Assembly (NCBI RefSeq): GCF_030063445.1
Contig: NZ_JASITD010000002.1
Span: 287,432 to 351,431, forward strand
Source: Hymenobacter sp. H14-R3
GTDB lineage: Bacteria > Bacteroidota > Bacteroidia > Cytophagales > Hymenobacteraceae
DNA: 64,000 nt
Direction of reading: 5' to 3'
The notes beneath the pieces were generated by a model, which saw only the letters and a list, made by a program, of their open reading frames with translations, had not been told where the DNA came from and made no database searches. Each line of letters opens with the position of its first letter. Position 1 is the first letter of the stretch. Below are positions 41,461 to 51,231 of this stretch, piece by piece. The position numbers were made by a program, and so were the translations under genes.

Positions 41461-42348
41461 CTACACGTCGCACAGCAGCACCGCTTTGCGCAGGGAGGCC
41501 AGCTTATCGGCCTGCGTGGGCACGAACTCCTGGGCCACAAATCCCGTGAAGCCCGTAGCCTTGATGGCGCGCACAATGGCCGGGTAGTTAAGCTCTTGTG
41601 AGTCGTCTAGTTCGTGGCGGCCGGGCACGCCCGCCGTGTGGTAGTGCGCAAAGTAGGCGTGGTGGTCGGTGATGGTTCGGATGATGTCGCCCTCGTCAAT
41701 CTGCATGTGGTAGATGTCGAAGAGCAGCTTGAAGTTTTCGGAGCCCACGCGCTTGGCCAGGGCCACGCCCCAGGCACTGCGGTCGCACTGGTAGTCGTGG
41801 TGGTCGATTTTGCTATTGAGCAGCTCCATCACCAGCACCACGTTGTGCTGGGCGGCCAGCTTCAGCAGCGGCGCGAAGCCCTGCACGCAGTTGGCCAGGC
41901 CGGTTTCGTCGCTCATGCCGCGGCGGCTCCCGCTAAAGCAAATCAGGTTTTTGTAGCCCGCCCTGGCCACCAGCGGAATCATCTCAGCGTACCGCTTTTG
42001 CAGCGCCGCGTGGTACTTGGGGTCGTTGAAGCCATCGGTCAGGTTCAGCTCCGCGCCGTTGCACATCGGCGAGTCGAGGCCGTACTTTTTGAGCGTGGGC
42101 CAGTCGGCCGGGCCCACTAGGTCAATGCCTTGCAGGCCCATGCCCTTGGCGGCGGCGCACAGCTGGTCGAGCGGCATATCGCCAAAGCACCAGCGGCAAA
42201 CGGACTGCTTGATATTGTTTTTCAACACTGCCTTTGCTAGGGGTTGGTCGGCTGAGGCAAAAGCACTTAGCGCACCCGCTACGCCGGCCGCGGCCGTGCC
42301 GGCCAGCAGGTTTTTGAGCGCCGTGCGGCGAGTGGGTTGCGGGGCCAT
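41461..42348 (-). CDS. Exported hydroxypyruvate-isomerase-like TIM-barrel protein
   Basis: 295 residues. The N-terminus APQPTRRTALKNLLAGTAAA has a twin-Arg and a hydrophobic stretch ending ADQPLA, a probable Tat signal. KQSVCRWCFGDMPLDQLCAA, LQGIDLVGPADWPTLKKYG and NLICFSGSRRGMSDE resemble bacterial Hyi-family proteins. Metal-binding positions are expected in VLVMELLNSKIDHHDYQCDR, LLFDIYHMQIDEGD, FAHYHTAGVPGRHEL and FVAQEFVPT. It forms a tight row with the cytochrome c and the next isomerase (11-12 bp gaps). Confidence 0.87.
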   Translation of the reverse strand: MAPQPTRRTALKNLLAGTAAAGVAGALSAFASADQPLAKAVLKNNIKQSVCRWCFGDMPLDQLCAAAKGMGLQGIDLVGPADWPTLKKYGLDSPMCNGAELNLTDGFNDPKYHAALQKRYAEMIPLVARAGYKNLICFSGSRRGMSDETGLANCVQGFAPLLKLAAQHNVVLVMELLNSKIDHHDYQCDRSAWGVALAKRVGSENFKLLFDIYHMQIDEGDIIRTITDHHAYFAHYHTAGVPGRHELDDSQELNYPAIVRAIKATGFTGFVAQEFVPTQADKLASLRKAVLLCDV

Positions 42349-42359
42349 TGTGGGAAGCT

Positions 42360-42833
42360 TTACTTGAGACTCAGAATATACTTGGTCATTTCCTTGGCAT
42401 CGGCCAGGGCCAGCGTGGGGTGCGGCGTCATGGGGATTTCGCCCCAGTTACCCTTACCGCCGGTAATGATTTTATTACCCAGCATCGCAATGTTGGCGGC
42501 GGTGGCCGGATACTTCTGGGCTATTTCGACGTAGGACGGGCCCACCACCTTTTCATTCTGCTTGTGGCAGCCGCCGCAGTCGGAGCCGGCAATTAGTTGC
42601 GCCCCTTTATTCATGACCCCGCCCGAGTGCTCGGTGCCGATTTTGGTCACGTTGGTGTCTACCTGCACTTGGTTGGCCACGGCCGCAACTTTGGCGCCGG
42701 CCGTCGTGTCGTGGGCAGTAGCATCGACCGGGGTAGTTACGGTCGCTTGGGTATCGGCCCCGTCGGGCTTGTAGCCCGAGTCGCAGGCGGCAACCAGCGC
42801 GCCGAGGCTGAGGAGCAAAGCAATTTTTTTCAT
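42360..42833 (-). CDS. Lipoprotein cytochrome c
   Basis: 157 residues. The lipobox LVAAC puts the lipidated Cys at 17, and a Thr/Ala/Asp-rich linker of about 55 residues follows. One heme site, SDCGGCH, has C86, C89 and H90; the distal ligand is probably M135 in GEIPMTPHP. Membrane-tethered mono-heme cytochromes of this kind accept electrons from FAD sugar dehydrogenases. Being embedded between isomerases, with GMC/subunit 3 pairs upstream, makes that role likely here. Confidence 0.9.
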   Translation of the reverse strand: MKKIALLLSLGALVAACDSGYKPDGADTQATVTTPVDATAHDTTAGAKVAAVANQVQVDTNVTKIGTEHSGGVMNKGAQLIAGSDCGGCHKQNEKVVGPSYVEIAQKYPATAANIAMLGNKIITGGKGNWGEIPMTPHPTLALADAKEMTKYILSLK

Positions 42834-42845
42834 AGGAGGCGGCGG

Positions 42846-43898
42846 TTAGATTCCGAGCAGGGAGTTGTTGAAAGTGGGGTTGGCCGCGGTAGCTACAAAG
42901 TCGTCAAAAGCTTTGTCAGTCACACGGATAATGTGGTCTTTGATAAATTGGGCCCCTTCGCGGGCCCCATCTTCGGAGTTCTTAATGGCGCACTCCCACT
43001 CCAGCACGGCCCACCCGGGGAAGTTGTACTGCGCCATCTTGCTGAAAATGGCCTTGAAATCGACCTGGCCATCGCCCAGCGAGCGGAAGCGGCCGGCGCG
43101 GTCCAGCCAGGGCTGGTAGCCGCCGTACACGCCCTGCCGGCCGGTGGGATTAAACTCGGCATCCTTCACGTGGAACATCTTGATGCGCTCGTGGTAGATG
43201 TCGATATACTCCAGGTAATCAAGGCATTGCAGTACAAAGTGCGAGGGGTCGTAGAGCAGGCAGGCGCGCGGGTGGTCGTTCACCTCCGTCAAAAATCGCT
43301 CGTAGCTGATGCCATCGTGAATGTCTTCGCCGGCGTGCGTTTCGTAGCACAAATCCACGCCCTGGGCATCAAACTCGTCCAGAATGGGCAGCCAGCGGCG
43401 GCCCAGCTCCGCAAAGCCGGTTTCGACCAGGCCGGCTGGGCGCTGGGGCCAAGGGTACACCATGGGCCACAGCAGCGCGCCGCTAAACGTGGCGTGCGCC
43501 TTCAGGCCCAGCCGGCGCGAGGCCTTGGCGGCTGCCTTCAGCTGCTGCACGGCCCACTGCTGGCGCGCAAACGGGTTGTTACGGTACGCCTCGGGCGCAA
43601 AGCCGTCAAACAGCTGGTCGTAGGCCGGGTGCACGGCCACCAGCTGGCCCTGCAAGTGGGTCGAGAGCTCGGTTATTTCCAGGCCGGCGGCGTTCACCTT
43701 GCCCTTCAGCTCGTCGGCGTAGGTCTGGCTGTCGGCCGCCAACTGCAAGTCAATGAAGCGCGTATCAGTGGTGGGCAGCTGAATACCCTTGAAACCCAGG
43801 TCTTTGGCCCAGGCACAAATGCCCTCCAGCGTGTTGAAAGGGGCTTCGTCGCCGATGAACTGGGCCACAAAAACGGCCGGTCCCTGGATAGTAGTCAT
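42846..43898 (-). CDS. Cytosolic TIM-barrel sugar isomerase/epimerase-like protein
   Basis: 350 residues, no export signal, so probably cytosolic, in contrast to the other three isomerase-like proteins here. Marks are AWAKDLGFKGIQLPTTDTRF, GLEITELSTHLQGQLVAVHP, VDLCYETHAGEDIHDG, ACLLYDPSHFVLQ, RIKMFHVKDAEFNPTGRQGV and WAVLEWECAIKNSEDG. The expected divalent metal site is the Glu of CYETH, Asp of YDPSHF, His of FHVKD and Glu of LEWE. The Gfo/Idh dehydrogenase follows on the left by 7 bp. Confidence 0.88.
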   Translation of the reverse strand: MTTIQGPAVFVAQFIGDEAPFNTLEGICAWAKDLGFKGIQLPTTDTRFIDLQLAADSQTYADELKGKVNAAGLEITELSTHLQGQLVAVHPAYDQLFDGFAPEAYRNNPFARQQWAVQQLKAAAKASRRLGLKAHATFSGALLWPMVYPWPQRPAGLVETGFAELGRRWLPILDEFDAQGVDLCYETHAGEDIHDGISYERFLTEVNDHPRACLLYDPSHFVLQCLDYLEYIDIYHERIKMFHVKDAEFNPTGRQGVYGGYQPWLDRAGRFRSLGDGQVDFKAIFSKMAQYNFPGWAVLEWECAIKNSEDGAREGAQFIKDHIIRVTDKAFDDFVATAANPTFNNSLLGI

Positions 43899-43905
43899 AG
43901 CTTAA

Positions 43906-45057
43906 TCAAACGGTGAATTCGGTCCATTTTTCAGTCGATTTACCCGAGGCAATAACGTGCTCGATAAACGCCATGCCCCGCACCCCATCGCTAATACTCG
44001 GGAAATCAAGCATTTCGGGCGTGGCGGGTGTGCCATTGGCCCGCGCTTGCAGCGTCAGGGCAAAGTTGCGGTAGAGGTTGGCGAAGGCCTCAATATAGCC
44101 CTCGGGGTGGCCGGCCGGCACGCGGGCATTGTGCTGCGCAAAAGAGCCGACGTAGCCGGTACCGGTACGCCGAATCTCGGCCGGGCTATCCAACCACCTC
44201 ACCAGCAGGGTATTGTTATCGGCCTGCTGCCACTCTACCCCGCCCTTATCGCCATACACCCGAATCTTGACGTTGTTTTCCTCGCCGGCCGCAATCTGCG
44301 AGGCCATGAGCACGGCGCTGGCCCCGTTATTGAGCTTTAGCAGCACCGCCCCATCGTCATCGAGTTGCCGCCCGGCTACTACCGTGTTTATGTCAGCACA
44401 CAGCTTAACCACTTGCAGGCCAGTTACATATTCCAGCAGGTTGAAGGCGTGCGTGCCAATGTCGCCCATGGCCCCGGCCACGCCGCTGCGGGCGGGGTCG
44501 GTGCGCCAGGCGGCCTGCTTGTTGTCGCCGCCCTCCTCAAACTTGCTCAGCCAGCCCTGCGGATACTCCACGTAGGCCTTGCGAATAGGCCCCAACGTGT
44601 TGGCGGCCAGCAACTGGCGCGCCTCCTTCACCATGGGGTAGCCGGTGTAGGTGTGGGTGAGGCAGAGCAGGCAGCCGCTGGCCTCGGCCACGGTTTGCAG
44701 CTGCTTGGCCTCGGCCAGCGAAAAGGTCATCGGCTTGTCGAGGATGACGTGGAAGCCGTTTTCGAGAGCCAGCCGAGCGGGCTCAAAATGCAAATAATTG
44801 GGCGTTACGATGGCAATAACCTGCACCCGCTCGGCCGCCGGCCGCTGCTTTTCGCGGGCAATCAGGTCCTGAAAGGAGCCGTATACGCGGTCGGGCGCCA
44901 AGCCCAGCAGCACGCCGGTAGCCGCCGACTTGGCCGCGTCACTGCTAAACGCGCCCGCTACTAGCTCATACAGGCCATCGAGGTTGGCCGCCAGGCGGTG
45001 CACCGCGCCAATAAAGGCCCCGGTACCTCCGCCAATCATTCCCAAGCGTAACTTCAT
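43906..45057 (-). CDS. Gfo/Idh/MocA family oxidoreductase
   Basis: A 383-residue NAD(P)-dependent dehydrogenase, cytosolic. The Rossmann loop is GMIGGGTGAFIGAVHRLAAN at the start. The catalytic lysine lies in ILDKPMTFS, the family's EKP variant, and the D-x-G-T-H motif is DIGTHAFNLLEYV. The C-terminal GTGYVGSFAQHNARVPAGHP then EGYIEAFANLY is usual. Such enzymes reduce or oxidise keto sugars and inositols. In this block it would convert the released keto sugar to a normal sugar or the reverse. It is flanked by the MFS transporter and an isomerase within one operon. Confidence 0.92.
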   Translation of the reverse strand: MKLRLGMIGGGTGAFIGAVHRLAANLDGLYELVAGAFSSDAAKSAATGVLLGLAPDRVYGSFQDLIAREKQRPAAERVQVIAIVTPNYLHFEPARLALENGFHVILDKPMTFSLAEAKQLQTVAEASGCLLCLTHTYTGYPMVKEARQLLAANTLGPIRKAYVEYPQGWLSKFEEGGDNKQAAWRTDPARSGVAGAMGDIGTHAFNLLEYVTGLQVVKLCADINTVVAGRQLDDDGAVLLKLNNGASAVLMASQIAAGEENNVKIRVYGDKGGVEWQQADNNTLLVRWLDSPAEIRRTGTGYVGSFAQHNARVPAGHPEGYIEAFANLYRNFALTLQARANGTPATPEMLDFPSISDGVRGMAFIEHVIASGKSTEKWTEFTV

Positions 45058-45081
45058 ACTAAAAATCAGTAAATCAGCTGC

Positions 45082-46332
<1,251 letters not shown>

Positions 46333-46374
46333 AAGCAGCGGGTGGGAAAAGGCAGGTGGTGATTAGGGCGTAAT

Positions 46375-46482
46375 CGTTGGCATGCAGACCGCCGGGAGAC
46401 ATCGCGCGTGGAGTAGTAATCTCACTCGTTCAACGGTTTTGATTGCTGCCGCGCGCGATGCTTTCCGGCGGTCTGCACAACG
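46375..46482. repeat. Inverted repeat, GCAGACCGCCGG/GATGCTT family
   Basis: The left arm GCATGCAGACCGCCGGGAGA runs to CATCGCGCG, and the right arm CGCGCGATGCTTTCCGGCGG ends in TCTGCACAACG. It shares the GATGCTT, CCGCGGTCTGCATG and AACG words with 41318-41432. It divides the MFS gene from the dehydrogenase subunit at 46508. Confidence 0.8.
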
Positions 46483-46507
46483 TTCTTTACTAGTAGCCAA
46501 GGTGTTA

Positions 46508-47113
46508 TCAGCTGGTAGCCCAGGCGCGGTCACCTTTTTTGTAAGGCACATTACCGTCGTACTTACCAGGCACGGGCAGGTAGCGTAGCGCCTTGGTAGC
46601 ACCCGCTTCGGAAGTGAAAAAGCCGAGTAGCGTCAGCTCCTTCATCATGCGGAAATAGTGGCTGGGGTCGTCCTTGCGCTGGTTTTGGGTGAACTGCTTC
46701 TGCTCCTTATCCAGGGCCGTGAGGAAGGCGGTGCGCTGGGCCGGGTCGCAGGCCAGGAAGGCTTTGCCCTGCATTTTCTGGCAATCCTGGTCGAGTCTGG
46801 TGAGGCCGGTAAGGAAAACTTGCTGGTCGGCGGGCTTGTAGCAGTCGCGCACCATCACCTCCATAAAATTGCCGACTTTGGCGGCCTTGGCCCCCGGCGT
46901 GCTGGTGGCGGGCAAAATGGTTTCGCCCACCTCATCGAGCAGCCCAATTTGGGTGGGCGTGAAGGCTACTTTGGCCCCGCCGGCGGTACCCGAGGTGTCG
47001 GTTTTAGCTTCCTCCTTGCCGGGTGAAGAGCAACTGGTCAAAAAATAATCGGCTCCAATAACGGTGCCGCCCATCAGGACGGCCACGCGGGCGAGGGCGT
47101 TGCGGCGGTTCAT
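46508..47113 (-). CDS. Gluconate 2-dehydrogenase subunit 3 family protein (GMC partner, copy 1)
   Basis: 201 residues. MNRRNALARVAVLMGGTVIG carries a twin-Arg near the start and a following TSC cysteine, so Tat export, possibly with lipidation. The body matches the gamma subunit of FAD sugar dehydrogenases: FTPTQIGLLDEVGETILPAT, AAKVGNFMEVMVRDCYKPAD, FLTGLTRLDQDCQKMQGKAF and YFRMMKELTLLGFFTSEAG then LRYLPVPGKYDGNVP. It would carry the flavoprotein folded in the cytosol out through Tat. The partner GMC gene is upstream by 13 bp. Confidence 0.9.
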   Translation of the reverse strand: MNRRNALARVAVLMGGTVIGADYFLTSCSSPGKEEAKTDTSGTAGGAKVAFTPTQIGLLDEVGETILPATSTPGAKAAKVGNFMEVMVRDCYKPADQQVFLTGLTRLDQDCQKMQGKAFLACDPAQRTAFLTALDKEQKQFTQNQRKDDPSHYFRMMKELTLLGFFTSEAGATKALRYLPVPGKYDGNVPYKKGDRAWATS

Positions 47114-47126
47114 AACAGGCTGTTAG

Positions 47127-48803
47127 TTAAATGTTTTGCTTTTTCATTTCGCTCACAGCGTGGTCCACGGCGCGGGCCGTGAGGGCCATATAGGTCAGCG
47201 AGGGGTTTTGGCAGGCGGCCGAGGTCATGGCCGCGCCGTCGGTCACGTACACGTTGGGCGCGTCCCACACCTGGTTGTGCTGGTTGAGCACCGACGTTTT
47301 GGGGTCGCGGCCCATACGGGCGGTGCCCATCTCGTGGATGCCGCCGCCCAGCACCGAGCTGCCGTTGTAGGTTTTCACGTTTTTGAGGCCCGCTTTTTCG
47401 AGCATTTCCTGGGCGTCGTTCATCATATCGACGCGCATTTTCAGTTCGTTTTCCCGAATGTGCGCATCCATTGATAACACGGGCAGGCCCCACTTGTCCT
47501 TCTTGGTTTTGTCCAAGAACGTGCGGTTATCGTGGTAGGGCAGCGTTTCGCCGAAGCCTGTCATGCCCATCGTCCACTTGCCAGGCTCGGTGAGCGCGTC
47601 CTTAAACTCGCCGCCGATGCTCATTTCCGGAATTTCGCGGCTCCAGCCCTCGCGGCCGGCGCTGCCCTGGTAGCCAAAGCCGCGGATGTAGTCGCGCTTA
47701 TCGCCAAACAGGTTGCGGAAGCGCGGCACGTAAATGCCGTTGGCCCGGCGGCCATACGTGTACTTGTCCTCAAAGCCCTCCACGTCGCCGTGCGCGCCGG
47801 CCCGGAAGTGGTGGTCCATCAGGTTGTGGCCCAGCTCGCCGCTGCTGCTGCCCAAGCCCTCGGGCCACACGTCGGTGGCCGAGTTCATCAGCACCCAGGC
47901 CGAGTTGAGGGCCGAGGCGTTCAGGAAAATAACCTTGGCGTAGTACTCGTAGGTCTGGTTGGTTTCGGCATCGAGCACCTCCACGCCCTTGGCGCGCTTG
48001 GTGTCTTTGTCGTACAAGATTTTAGTAACAATCGAAAACGGCCGTAGCGTGAGGTTGCCGGTGGCCACGGCCGCGGGCAGCGTGGCCGACTGCGTACTGA
48101 AATACGCCCCAAACGGGCAGCCCAGCCAGCACTTGTTGCGGTACTGGCAGTTGGTGCGGTTGTGGTGCGGCATCGTCAGGTTGGCCGTGCGGCCAATCAC
48201 CATGTGCCGGTTTTTGAAGTTCTTTTTGATGCGGGCGGCCACGTCTTTCTCCACCACGTTCATCTCCATGGGCGGCATAAACTCGCCGTCGGGTAGCTGC
48301 GGCAGGCCATCGCGGTTGCCGCTGATGCCCGCAAACTTCTCCACGTAGCTATACCACGGCGCCAGGTCTTTGTAGCGAATGGGCCAGTCCACGGCGATGC
48401 CGTCCTTGGCGTTGGCCTCAAAATCGTAGTCGCTCCAGCGGTACGACTGCCGGCCCCACATGAGTGAGCGCCCACCCACCTGGTAGCCCCGAAACCAGTC
48501 AAAAGGCTTCACCTCCGTATAGGGGCTCTCCTTTTCATTGACCCAATAGTCGAGGTTAGCTTCGTTCAGCGTATAGTCGCGCCCCAATACCGGGTAGTCG
48601 GCTATCATTTGCTGGGTTTTGCCGCCGCGGTGGGGCAGCTCCCAGGGCGCTTTATTGGCGTTTACGTAATCTTTTACGTGCTCGATGTTGCGGCCACGCT
48701 CCAACATTATTGTTTTTAATCCTTTTTCAGTCAGCTCTTTAGCTGCCCAACCGCCTGATATACCTGAGCCAATTACAATGGCATCATATGTGTTTTTTTC
48801 CAT
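47127..48803 (-). CDS. GMC oxidoreductase, FAD sugar dehydrogenase catalytic subunit (copy 1)
   Basis: 558 residues without its own signal peptide. The FAD-binding IGSGISGGWAAKELTEKGL has GxGxxG at 12-17. The active-site pair should be H490 in GGGIHEMGTARMGRDPKTS and N533 in ACQNPSLTYM. Other marks are YQVGGRSLMWGRQSYRWSDY and NCQYRNKCWLGCPFGAYFST, the latter Cys-rich. It would oxidise sugars or glycosides, probably at C3 given the context, with electrons going to cytochrome c. It needs the subunit 3 signal for export. This copy is transcribed before its subunit 3, the reverse of copy 2. Confidence 0.92.
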   Translation of the reverse strand: MEKNTYDAIVIGSGISGGWAAKELTEKGLKTIMLERGRNIEHVKDYVNANKAPWELPHRGGKTQQMIADYPVLGRDYTLNEANLDYWVNEKESPYTEVKPFDWFRGYQVGGRSLMWGRQSYRWSDYDFEANAKDGIAVDWPIRYKDLAPWYSYVEKFAGISGNRDGLPQLPDGEFMPPMEMNVVEKDVAARIKKNFKNRHMVIGRTANLTMPHHNRTNCQYRNKCWLGCPFGAYFSTQSATLPAAVATGNLTLRPFSIVTKILYDKDTKRAKGVEVLDAETNQTYEYYAKVIFLNASALNSAWVLMNSATDVWPEGLGSSSGELGHNLMDHHFRAGAHGDVEGFEDKYTYGRRANGIYVPRFRNLFGDKRDYIRGFGYQGSAGREGWSREIPEMSIGGEFKDALTEPGKWTMGMTGFGETLPYHDNRTFLDKTKKDKWGLPVLSMDAHIRENELKMRVDMMNDAQEMLEKAGLKNVKTYNGSSVLGGGIHEMGTARMGRDPKTSVLNQHNQVWDAPNVYVTDGAAMTSAACQNPSLTYMALTARAVDHAVSEMKKQNI

Positions 48804-48956
48804 GAACTACTACAAAACGATAGGGTGGGAAATAGACGGAAGGAGCTGGCCTCTATTCGTTGGCTGTTTGCTTAAAGGCCAATTGGTTGTAATTAATTCG
48901 CCCGCAGCGGCATAGGTATTTTACTCCCCGGCAAGGTAGCAGTAATTACTCACTTT

Positions 48957-50675
48957 TCAAACCGCATCGCCGCGCTTGGCGGCGCGCACAGCGTGGTCTA
49001 CGGCGCGGGCCGTGAGGGCCATGTAGGTCAGCGAGGGGTTTTGGGTGGAGGTAGACGTCATGGCGGCGCCGTCGGTTACGTACACGTTGGGGCAGGCGTG
49101 TAGTTGGTTCCACTGGTTGAGCAACGACGTCTTGGGGTCGCGGCCCATGCGCACGCCGCCCATTTCGTGGATGTCAAGGCCCGGGGCCTGCCCGGTGTCC
49201 ACGGCCTTAATATTGACAAAGCCGGCTTTGGTATACATGTCGGTAAACTGCTCGAAGAAGTCCTGCTTCATCTTGGCGTCGTTGTCGTCGTAGCCCACCG
49301 ATATCGACAGCAAGGGCATGCCCCACTCATCTTTGCGGGTGGGGTCGAGGCGCACGTAGTTGGTAGCCTTCGGGATGGTTTCGCCCATCATGCCCGACTG
49401 CACCCGCCACGGCCCCAGCGCCGGGCGCTCCAGCTGCTGCTTGAAATCGGCCCCCAGGCCGTGCTCGGGCTGCACCAACCCGCGCGATGCGCCAAAGCTG
49501 GTGGCGTAGCCGCGCAAGAAGTCGGTTTCCTGCTTAAACACGTTGCGAAAGCGCGGCAGGTAGCCGCCGCCCGCCGGGTTGCGGCCATCGGTGGTAAACT
49601 CCTTCAGGCCCTCGTACTCGGCCGATATGTGGGCGCTGTAGTTGTGAAACGCCACGTATTTGCCCAGCACCCCGCTGTCGTTGCCCAGGCCGTTAGGGAA
49701 GCGTTGCGAAGTAGAGTTGAGCAGCAACAGATTGGTATTCAAGGCCCCGGCATTCACAAACAGCACGGGCGCGTAGTACTCGGTAACGGCCTTAGTATGC
49801 GTGTCAATGACCCGAATGCCGGTGGCCCGGCCCTTCTGCTCGTCAAACAGGATGGACTGCACCACCAAATCGGGCTTCAGCGTGAGGTGGCCCGTCTTCA
49901 TCGCCCACGGCAGGGTGGAGGAGTTGCTGCTGAAGTAGCCGCCAAACGGGCAGCCGCGCTGGCACAGCACCCGGTTTTGGCACTGCACCCGCCCCTGCTC
50001 GTAGTGAATGGGCTGGGGCTGAGATAAATGCGCGCACCGCGCACTAATAACGTGCCGGTCGGGGTGGCTCTTTTTCAGCTCCTTCCGAAAGTAGTCTTCC
50101 GCGGCGTTGAGCGGGAAGCCGGGCATAAACTCGCCATCGGGCAGCGCGGGCAGGCCGTCGCGGTTGCCGCTGATGCCCGCAAACTTCTCCACGTAACTGT
50201 ACCACGGGGCCAGGTCGTCGTAGCGAATGGGCCAGTCCACGGCAAAGCCATCGCGGGCCGGGCCCTCAAAATCGTACTTGCTCCAGCGCTGGGTCTGGCG
50301 CGCCCACAGCAGCGACTTGCCCCCCACCTGGTAGCCCCGAATCCAGTCAAACGGCTTTTCCTGCACGTAGGGGTGCTCCGCGTCCTTCACCACAAAGTGC
50401 ATGGCGTCCTCCTTAAACACGTAGCAGCGGCTGGCAATGGGGTTGGCCTCGCGCACGGCCAGCGGCACCTTGCCGCCGTGCGGAAACTCCCAGGGGTTGA
50501 GGTTGGTGGTGGGGTAATCCTTGTTGTGCTCTACCTGGCGGCCCCGCTCCACTACCAGGGTTTTTAATCCTTTACCAGTGAGCTCCTTAGCGGCCCAGCC
50601 GCCGCTCATGCCCGAGCCAATGACAATGGCGTCGAAGGTGCGCTCCTTTACGCTGTCGATATTAAGATTGGCCAT
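48957..50675 (-). CDS. GMC oxidoreductase, FAD sugar dehydrogenase catalytic subunit (copy 2)
   Basis: 572 residues. FAD motif IGSGMSGGWAAKELTGKGLK; active-site candidates H503 in LDIHEMGGVRMGRDPKTS and N546 in STQNPSLTYM. It has the same YQVGGKSLLWARQTQRWSKY and CQNRVLCQRGCPFGGYFSSN segments as copy 1. It overlaps its subunit 3 gene by 14 bp at the 5' side. The two copies are similar enough to be old duplicates but differ in the region between about 240 and 440, so their substrates may differ. Confidence 0.92.
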   Translation of the reverse strand: MANLNIDSVKERTFDAIVIGSGMSGGWAAKELTGKGLKTLVVERGRQVEHNKDYPTTNLNPWEFPHGGKVPLAVREANPIASRCYVFKEDAMHFVVKDAEHPYVQEKPFDWIRGYQVGGKSLLWARQTQRWSKYDFEGPARDGFAVDWPIRYDDLAPWYSYVEKFAGISGNRDGLPALPDGEFMPGFPLNAAEDYFRKELKKSHPDRHVISARCAHLSQPQPIHYEQGRVQCQNRVLCQRGCPFGGYFSSNSSTLPWAMKTGHLTLKPDLVVQSILFDEQKGRATGIRVIDTHTKAVTEYYAPVLFVNAGALNTNLLLLNSTSQRFPNGLGNDSGVLGKYVAFHNYSAHISAEYEGLKEFTTDGRNPAGGGYLPRFRNVFKQETDFLRGYATSFGASRGLVQPEHGLGADFKQQLERPALGPWRVQSGMMGETIPKATNYVRLDPTRKDEWGMPLLSISVGYDDNDAKMKQDFFEQFTDMYTKAGFVNIKAVDTGQAPGLDIHEMGGVRMGRDPKTSLLNQWNQLHACPNVYVTDGAAMTSTSTQNPSLTYMALTARAVDHAVRAAKRGDAV

Positions 50676-51231
50676 GGTGCGGAACGGATAAATCTACTTT
50701 ACTTACTGGGTAATAGCCGTTGTAGCGGCCGGGCACCAACTCATACACTACCTCCTTGGTCATGAAGTACTTACTACCCTTGTAGCCATCAGCGGTCAAT
50801 TGCCGGGCCATCCGGTAAAAGCCCATCAACTCGGGCGAAAACCCGTCGGGCTGCTGGTCGATGCGCTGGAGCAAAGCCAGCCGCTGGGCCGCCGTGCTGG
50901 CCGCAAATGCCTGGCCGTGCTGCTTCTGCGCAGCGCCGTCCAGCTGCTTCAGGCCCGTCATAAACAGCTCCTGCTCCTTGGCTGGTGTGCAGTCTTTCAG
51001 CATTTTAAGCACGTAGAGATGCAGGCCCAGGTCCTTAGCTCCCGGCGTATCCGTTTTAGGGATAATGGTTTCGCAGACCTCAGCCAGCAACTGCTGCTGG
51101 TCAGCCGTCACGGCCGCGGCAGGCGGCGCGGCGGCTTGCTTGCCATCTTCCGACTGCGAGAAGCAACTAGGTAGCAAGGTGGCCGTGGCAGCCAGCAACG
51201 CAAAGTTTTTAACAGCTAATCGCCGGTTCAT
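50662..51231 (-). CDS. Gluconate 2-dehydrogenase subunit 3 family protein (GMC partner, copy 2)
   Basis: 189 residues. MNRRLAVKNFALLAATATLL is a twin-Arg signal ending near PSC at 23, a possible lipidation site. The domain follows: TADQQQLLAEVCETIIPKTD, GAKDLGLHLYVLKMLKDCTP, FMTGLKQLDGAAQKQHGQAF and LMGFYRMARQLTADGYKGSK then YELVPGRYNGYYPVS. It is the first gene of the minus-strand block; its GMC partner begins 14 bp before its stop, which points to translational coupling. Confidence 0.9.
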   Translation of the reverse strand: MNRRLAVKNFALLAATATLLPSCFSQSEDGKQAAAPPAAAVTADQQQLLAEVCETIIPKTDTPGAKDLGLHLYVLKMLKDCTPAKEQELFMTGLKQLDGAAQKQHGQAFAASTAAQRLALLQRIDQQPDGFSPELMGFYRMARQLTADGYKGSKYFMTKEVVYELVPGRYNGYYPVSKVDLSVPHHGQS

